Program-made: the position numbers and the translations under genes
Notes under the pieces: generated by a model
Databases searched by the model: none
The model's input: only the letters and a program-made list of their open reading frames with translations
Told to the model about the DNA's origin: nothing
NCBI RefSeq assembly: GCF_963678635.1
Contig: NC_087069.1
Coordinates: forward strand, 4,354,166-4,418,165
Reading direction: 5' to 3'
Length of the DNA: 64,000 nt
Source of the DNA: Symsagittifera roscoffensis
Lineage: Eukaryota > Xenacoelomorpha > Acoela > Convolutidae
Shown here: positions 58,064-64,000 of the stretch, piece after piece
How positions within the stretch are numbered: the first letter of the stretch is position 1
Layout: every line of letters begins with the position of its first letter

Positions 58064-59698
58064 TACACGACATCTTCCTCCACGGTTTTTTCCCCGACGA
58101 CTAACAGGTAAGTATAATTTATACATATTTTTCACTAATAAATTTAAAATAAATACTAACCATTCTTTACTCATGTTTCATTTAGATCTTTAGTCTTCAT
58201 ACCAGGATCATCTGAAGAAACAAATAAAAACTAAACTTGTTAAAATTCTTCACTTCACTAATATTTTCCACAAGATAAACTGAAAAAATGTATACCAAAT
58301 GTAGTAAATTGATTTATAAATTGTTTCCCCAAAAGCAGTAAATTTCATAAAAAAATGAAAATTTGTAATTTAATTTTTCCCCAAAACTAGCAGTAAAATT
58401 AAAATTCTATGTATATTGATAAAACGAAAATGCAGTACTAACCTTTTGATATTTTCATTCACTCGCACAAGAATTCTGTCCAAACTCGCACAGCTCGCCC
58501 ACGAAGAATTGTTTAAATAATGAATTTCAGTTTCAAGCTTTCACACTCAACAACTCTAGCACGCGATAGCAAGTTTCAAACTTTCCTTTAACCCGGTTGG
58601 AAAGGAATTATATACTAAACAAAACTAACCAACGCAGCTTACTAAACACCACAAATCATAGAATAACAGCATGACTAAGAAAAGAAAACCAACGGTACCC
58701 AAACCGGATTTACCCAGTTTAAAACTGGATAATTTATTCTTTTGAAGACTATTATAAAGTCTAAGAAAGAAATAATAAAACACAAAAAAGTCGAAAGACA
58801 AACCCATACCAAAAACAATTTGATTTTTGAAAAAAGGACACAACCAACGAAACATAAGAAAAACCACCATAAACCCAACATAAAACGTTATCACGTAACA
58901 GGACCTCTCACAGAAACCGCACGAAATCATACTCCCACTCCTGGCCTAACCCACCAGAGAGGACGTCCTGAGCATGCTCTATAGCCGGCCTAACCCACCG
59001 CGCTACATCCACGCTTTGTGACCACACTTCTATTTTTAATAAGAGGTACTCAAGGGTGAGTAACTCTTCAAAATAACCGAACTAAAACAAAATGCTTTTG
59101 TGAAAAAAACTAACCAAAATCATAATTAAAACACTGAACTAATAAAATTTATATAAAAATTAAACTATACTTTGCAGTATATAGATCAGCACACAACAAC
59201 AAAGACGAACATCCAAAGACAAAATGAACCCACTACACTTAAAAAAGAATGGCCAACCACAAACCGATATGCCGTCCACAATCAGAAACTGAAAGGATTT
59301 AGAGTACGACTTGACTTCGCAGAAAAGGACTTCATTGAACTAGACCAATGACCACCTCGATGTTCAAATATACGTACAGATCCGAGTTACAAGGCATCCC
59401 CTCCACGCACAATCTCCACGCCATTCCCAGACGAGGTTGAACACAAAAGAAGTTCTCTACATAAAACAGAAAAACTCGTCATAGCAAACCATTTTGAAAT
59501 CAGATTGATTTCATTGGGAAACACCATCGTTTGTCACAAGAAGACACAACGAGTGATGCCCCTCACTCCAGCGTCCTGGAACTTCTCTAACAAGAGAAAC
59601 CGGGCAAGAGTACGATGTTCGCCAAATACCAACGTTCATCATCCATCTTTTGAATTGCAGAAAGACTATTCTAAAAAACTCTGTAAAACCCGGATGGG
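58064..59698 (+). other. 3' region with two intron candidates
   Basis: There is no long ORF. Candidate intron 1 is 58108-58185: CAG|GTAAGT donor, TACTAAC branch site at 58154-58160, TTTCATTTAG acceptor. Candidate intron 2 is 59056-59177: GTGAGT donor and TACTTTGCAG acceptor. GC rises from about 58880 to the LTR, unlike the rest of the element. The polypurine tract before the 3' LTR is weak (GGATGGG just before 59699). Confidence 0.6.
58108..58185 (+). other. Spliceosomal intron candidate, 78 nt
   Basis: Donor GTAAGT after CAG, exact TACTAAC at 58154-58160, and acceptor ATTTAG. The branch-to-acceptor distance is about 25 nt. It begins 44 nt after the stop of the 589-codon ORF. Confidence 0.6.
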
Positions 59699-60111
59699 TG
59701 GAACCTGATCTAAACTACATTTTATGATTGGATAAATTAGATATTTTACCACTGTAAAGTATTTAATATTAACCAATCATGATCCATCTAACTAACAACC
59801 CACTTATTTGTAAGTGCTGGAATTACTTGTAATTTCAGCACCAGAGAGATTTGAATTTAACTTAGAAATTAGTTGCCTCTCCAAGAGAACTTCAGCAGCC
59901 GCAATAAACCAGTATACCCTAGATCTATTATTGAGCCTAGCAGAGACTAGTTAAACAACCTGAGACTAGATAGTATAAGAGTAAGATTAGGATCGGCATT
60001 AGACTAAGAAGTTGCACGAATCTATCCGGCCGAAAATAAGATAGCGTGACGAGCAGACGGTGTACCCTATCCGAAATTACTCTATGAGTTAACCACATCG
60101 GTTCTAACTCA
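59699..60111 (+). repeat. 3' LTR (413 bp)
   Basis: Same as 41211-41620 apart from about six substitutions and an extra TTA. It ends ACTCA and is followed by the AAAG target copy. AATAAA is at 59903-59908. Confidence 0.93.
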
Positions 60112-60115
60112 AAAG

Positions 60116-60828
60116 TTTTTCAAAGATTCTTCACGCTTTGACAAAGATCGCAAAGTTTGCTGGGCTTAGGCAATGTGTGAAAAGAGTTTTGTCACTTCTT
60201 GATGTTTTTTGTTAGTATTTTATTCATAATCTTCGTTTCGAAAAAACTTCCAGACGCGTTTTTAGAAGTAAGAGTATACAAGTCGCTCTGACATGCAAAC
60301 TATTTTTTTAAAGTCACACCAGCTCTGGTTTTTTATCTGGTAAGGAACTCAGTCAGAAATAACAAGTAAGCCAGAGTATAGAAGTTTCCAACGGTGCTGA
60401 CAGCAAAAATGTGCAATTGGTTTTACGCAGAAGATAAAGAAAAATATTTATATGTTTGATTGATGGCAAAAGCTATATTAGATGAAAAAAGTGGTAACAT
60501 TAGGTGCTAACCTTTTGATTAAAAAAATGATAATTTTAGCAGACCTTGCATGTGATTAATTACGGCATTTCATTGCTACATCTTAGTTACAGGTAACATG
60601 ATTCAAACAGCCAAACATCAGTAAAAGAGTGAACGCGGCAGTCGCACCAAAGTGTCTTGAGCTTGCCAACAGCGGGTAGGACTTTTTAAGATAACTAGAA
60701 CCGGTTATCGCCGTCAAGCTCCGATGCGCACGTATAGCACTATTCGACGACCAATTTTGTCTAATATATACAGCCGTGCATGGCACACTCCAAAACGACT
60801 ATTAAAAACATTCCTGAAAGCGAGAGTA
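60116..60828. other. Right flank of the large element
   Basis: No gene I can support. The part from 60580 to 60790 is more GC-rich and has a 67-codon minus-strand frame with a hydrophobic stretch, but there is no other sign of an exon. Confidence 0.45.
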
Positions 60829-62155
60829 ACCGGGTCGACAAAAATGTCTTTCAAACAAATTCATACTATGAAAAAAAAAATTTGTATAGAGCTTTAAACA
60901 ATTTCATAGACCCAAAGAAACTATATGAAAAAATTGAATTACTTTTTTTCCATACTATGAAAAATAAAAAACTATTCTTTGCCCTATTTTTTAAATCGTG
61001 TGAAGTTATCAAAAGCAATTTTTCTATTTTATGAAATTCTATGATAAATAAATTTCCATACTCTAAGATATTGTTTGATAGGCAATTATCCAGAACTGAA
61101 ATTGCAAAAATAACATTTGTTTTTTTGTTCATTTAAAAACACACTAATCAAGGATTTCTATCCAAAGAAAACCCAAAAAGTGAGTGGCAGTTACCACGCA
61201 GATGAGCTGCATTTAGTGAAACTAGCCATTCAATTTGAAGTTAACATAATCGCTCAGAGCTAATAACTAAATTTGTTGCAAATGGCTGGAAATTTTTTAC
61301 TTTGAAAACTTTGGTGATTGAAAAAATATTTAAGCATATAGGTTCATCTTAGCATTTGAAAAAAAATGAAAGTTGTATTTCGAAAAACAAACACAGGCAT
61401 GTTATTTTTGGTGTTAAAAAACTCAACCTGGACTACGTTACAGACACAAAATATTGAAATTTCCGGTCAATTTTTATTATTTGTAGAAAGTTTTTTTTTG
61501 AGCACGGAAGCGAGTTTGCAATCAAAAAATTTTTAAGACATACAAATTGAAATTGTGTCCCTAAAAATAATGTTTTTTTGTTTTTTTTTGGGTCCAAAAC
61601 TCATCCTGGACTACGTTTTAGACAAAAAAATGTCAAATTTTGCGTGCGATTTTTTTTCTAAAATATTTTTTTAGAGCAAAGAAGCGATTTTGCAATCAAA
61701 AAAGAAAAAAATTACCTCTAACTTTTCTTTTCTATCAAAAATTGCAGATCATACATTTTTTATTATTGAATTTTTTGATGAACATTTTTACATAAAAATT
61801 TTTTTGAGGTGAAAGTTGCTCTCATGTAACTAGGGCTACCAGTAAAATGTAACTTTTCAGATAGCAGATTCCGCAAAAAGGACGCTCTCTTTGTTCTTCT
61901 TTTGTTCTTTCTTTTTCTTTGATTGTCCCAAGAGTTTTTTAACGTGTTTAAAATTTGTCTCCTGAAACCAGGAACATAAAAACACTAAATTAGGCGCCTA
62001 TCCAGTATACAGTTTGACCTCGTAGTATTTTGATTGAAAAAAACCTAACATACAATTCCATTCTATGAAAGTGGTGTAATAAACAATTTTTCCATAGAAT
62101 CCCCACTTGAAGTTATATGATAAGCATTTTTCTTGTAATGAAGTCAAAAACGGTA
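60829..62155. mobile_element. TIR element, family B (long copy) with nested family A fragment
   Basis: It begins after TA with ACCGGGTCGAC and shares TACCACGCAGATGAGCTGCAT-like sequence (about 61190) with 39066. It has the same ATGATAAGCATTTTT subterminal repeats near 62115. The right terminus is worn. A family A right-end fragment (about 61860-62027, ending CAGTTTGACCTCGTAGTA) is inserted inside. Confidence 0.65.
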
Positions 62156-62504
62156 TTCTGATTAGCAACAAAACAAAATATCCCTTCAATTTTGTTATCC
62201 CTTCCTATTTCTCAGGGGCTCGAGACTACCCAAGGGTTCCCCTTTTTGGTACTATTTGAAGACATTAATTTTTGACTGATCCTGAAATTATTGGGCGCCA
62301 ATATGTGTTTTTTATCCGTGATATGCCATGGAAGGGAACGAAGGAAACAATTAACTAAAATTGAGCTCAAATGGGCTCTTTTGGGTAGAATTTTATGCGT
62401 TAGCCCGGAAAACAACCGTACTACAAATTTATCTCTCCAATTTTCCTCGTAAAATGGTAAATGAGCCTAGTTTTTTTAATCTAGACTCCTGTTTTGGTTT
62501 CATT

Positions 62505-62871
62505 CAGGGGCGGATTTAGGAGGGGGGGCATGGTAGCGGACGCTATCCCCCCCCCCTCAGAGATTCAAAACCTTTTCTAAAGGCGCCTTTGGCGCCAATA
62601 TATACTAATTTTGAGGGAGAGCGCGCGCCGAAAAACGCGATTTTTTGGTAATTATTTTTAAAAAAATAGCCTAAAAACGTTTTTTTTTTTGGTCCATTTT
62701 TTCAAAATTTTGTCTGCGGCGCTGAAATTTTGGTCGAAACAGGGTTTTTTTTACTACTTTAGGAGAGCTCAAAAAATCAATTTGGTCGACCTAAGAAAAA
62801 GGTCGACAAAACTTTCGGATTTTTTTTAAAAATCCGATCCCCCCCTCGAGAAAATCCTAGATCCGCCCCTG
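62505..62871. mobile_element. hAT-like MITE (367 bp) with perfect 8-bp target duplication
   Basis: It starts CAGGGGCGGATTTAGGA and ends TCCTAGATCCGCCCCTG. GTTTCATT flanks it at 62497-62504 and 62872-62879. Its inside is the inverted relative of 6530-6964. It has no coding capacity. The exact duplication indicates a younger insertion than the copy at 6530. Confidence 0.92.
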
Positions 62872-63299
62872 GTTTCATTGTATTTTTTGTGACAAGCCGG
62901 GAAAAATTAATCTTAAAATGTGCTCATTCAATCCTCTCTGTTGGAAAAATTTTGGCAAAAGTTTTGACCCGGGTCGATACCAGAGCACAGCAGAATTGAA
63001 TGCTAATGTAATTACTGGGTTTTATTCTTATATTCTTGAACTTAGTGATTAAATTGAATCAATCCCATTACCCTGATTTTTTTTTGATTTGGTGAAGATG
63101 TTGTAAAAGCAGTGGGAGTTTAGTAAGGGGTGTACATATTGTTTGAGTAACCGAGTGCTGTTTGGTAATACTTGCTATGGTTTTTGCTCGTTTTTAGAGC
63201 CTCTTCGTGAAACTTTAAAAAAGACTGAAAAGTATCAAATCGACGCTAATTATCAACAGCTATAAATTCAAAAACGTAATACCCGCTTTTAAGAAAAGT

Positions 63300-63580
63300 G
63301 AAAACGAATCGATTATAACGGATTTTTGTGGTCTAAAATGTTTTAAGTATAATCGATTCTCATGTTTTGCTCAGACGAAAAATTGGACTAAAAATAGTTT
63401 TAATCCATTTTTTTCCGCAAAAACTTAATGCATTATAACTCATTTAAAATCCAATATGATGGATAAAATAATAAGTAGAAAAACATTAAAATGTTTTTTT
63501 TTCACTTTCCTTTGTTTCGCTTCGTTTTAAAATGCATTATAATTAATTTGAAATCCATTATAACGGATTATATAAAAAGT
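63300..63580. repeat. TTATAATC-type repeat cluster
   Basis: Degenerate CATTATAAT and TATAATCGATT units, as at 16.5 and 27 kb. Confidence 0.65.
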
Positions 63581-63729
63581 AGAAAATCACACTGAAATGG
63601 ATTTTTTTGTCACTTTCCTTGTTTGGCTCCGTTTGTGAAAAAGCAATAGAAAACATGAATTGATAACAAAACACGTTCTAAAATCACAAATGATAATTCA
63701 GAAAACATATCAGTTTATATTCAAAATAA

Positions 63730-64000
63730 ATGTAGTTTTATTTCGACAAGGATCGGAATGGCGCATCGGAGGGGGGTCGTGCTCCCCCTACACTGAACTG
63801 CACATCATCTGCTTCGTCGTTATTATGAGACCCTCCTCTCGGATATCCCCCACTCTAGGACTGGATGGACGGCCAGACTGTTTGATGATGTTGTATTAGC
63901 TGCCTCCCACAATGGGCGATTTTGAGTAACAGTATTGCAGGGATCTCTGCCGCGTCGTGTGGTGCGAGAGAGGACTCGGTCTCTCCGAGGGAAGCGGACG
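63730..64000. other. GC-rich stretch at the window edge
   Basis: Unlike the AT-rich surroundings, this end is GC-rich and has short inverted repeats such as CGGTCTCTCCG. It may be the start of a gene or another repeat; it is cut by the window end and cannot be assigned. Confidence 0.4.

Larger units (their letters stand above)
41207..60115 (+). mobile_element. Large (18.9 kb) gypsy-like LTR retroelement with env-like gene and extra ORFs, with target duplication
   Basis: The LTRs are 41211-41620 and 59699-60111. The 4-bp target duplication AAAG is at 41207-41210 and 60112-60115. The order is leader ORF, gag, protease, RT-RNase H, integrase with GPY/F, a membrane/SP-rich ORF, env-like, a 589-codon ORF, and a 3' region. 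RT-RNase H before integrase is the Ty3/gypsy and retrovirus order. Most gypsy elements are 5-9 kb, so this is about twice as long. Stops and frameshifts in gag, pro, the pol-integrase junction, integrase and env make this copy very likely non-autonomous. The low LTR divergence means the insertion is not old. Confidence 0.92.

Noticed and set aside
60583-60786. 67-codon minus-strand frame with a hydrophobic end resembling a signal segment
   Set aside because: No splice signals or homologous context; it could be a repeat. Kept only as a note on the flank.

Overview
This is a 64-kb piece of an AT-rich animal (metazoan) genome dominated by mobile elements. The evidence for an animal is spliced genes (GT..AG introns), a rhodopsin-type GPCR, jockey/CR1-like LINE remnants, hAT-like and TA-target-site MITEs, and Ty3/gypsy-type LTR elements with an envelope-like gene. 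I cannot assign a species from the sequence. One 200-base gap of N lies at 12488-12687.

The centrepiece is an 18.9-kb LTR retroelement on the + strand (41211-60111). It has LTRs of 410 and 413 bp that differ by about six substitutions and a 3-bp indel, and a 4-bp target duplication (AAAG). Inside it, in order: a 77-codon leader ORF; a long leader with a repeated hairpin motif; an unusually long gag (a 380-codon N-terminal ORF, then capsid, a CCHC knuckle and an Asn/Arg-rich tail); protease; RT-RNase H; integrase; a membrane plus Ser/Pro-rich ORF; an env-like glycoprotein gene; an intact 589-codon ORF that I do not recognise; and a 1.6-kb 3' region with two good spliceosomal intron candidates. 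Gag, protease, the pol-integrase junction, integrase and env carry stops and frameshifts, so this copy is probably dead. A second, divergent copy of the same family enters from the left edge on the - strand (LTR at 1724-2101, leader and leader ORF at 1-1723). Three older relatives lie at about 36.7, 38.1 and 39.9 kb.

Other regions: 2.3-2.7 kb has coding-like - strand exon fragments. 6.5 kb has an hAT-like MITE. 8.1-12.5 kb holds a heavily decayed gypsy element of a different lineage on the - strand. 13.2-14.4 kb is a TIR element (family A here) next to a GPCR gene (14.4-18.0 kb), followed by a truncated duplicate of the GPCR locus (20.4-21.9 kb). 24.8-26.1 kb is a host gene on the - strand. 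26.2-26.9 kb is a foldback element. 28.7-32.4 kb holds two tandem LINE remnants. 36.7-40.1 kb is a nest of old LTRs with inserted TIR elements of families A and B. 60.8-62.9 kb has another family B element with a nested family A fragment, then a hAT-like MITE with a perfect 8-bp target duplication. Clusters of TTATAATC-type repeats occur at about 16.5, 27 and 63.4 kb.

In the large element the ORFs read in one direction. The order gag-pro-pol, membrane/SP-rich protein, env, 589-codon protein resembles a retrovirus-like genome with at least three genes beyond gag, pol and env. The junctions SP-ORF/env and env/589-ORF are short out-of-frame overlaps.
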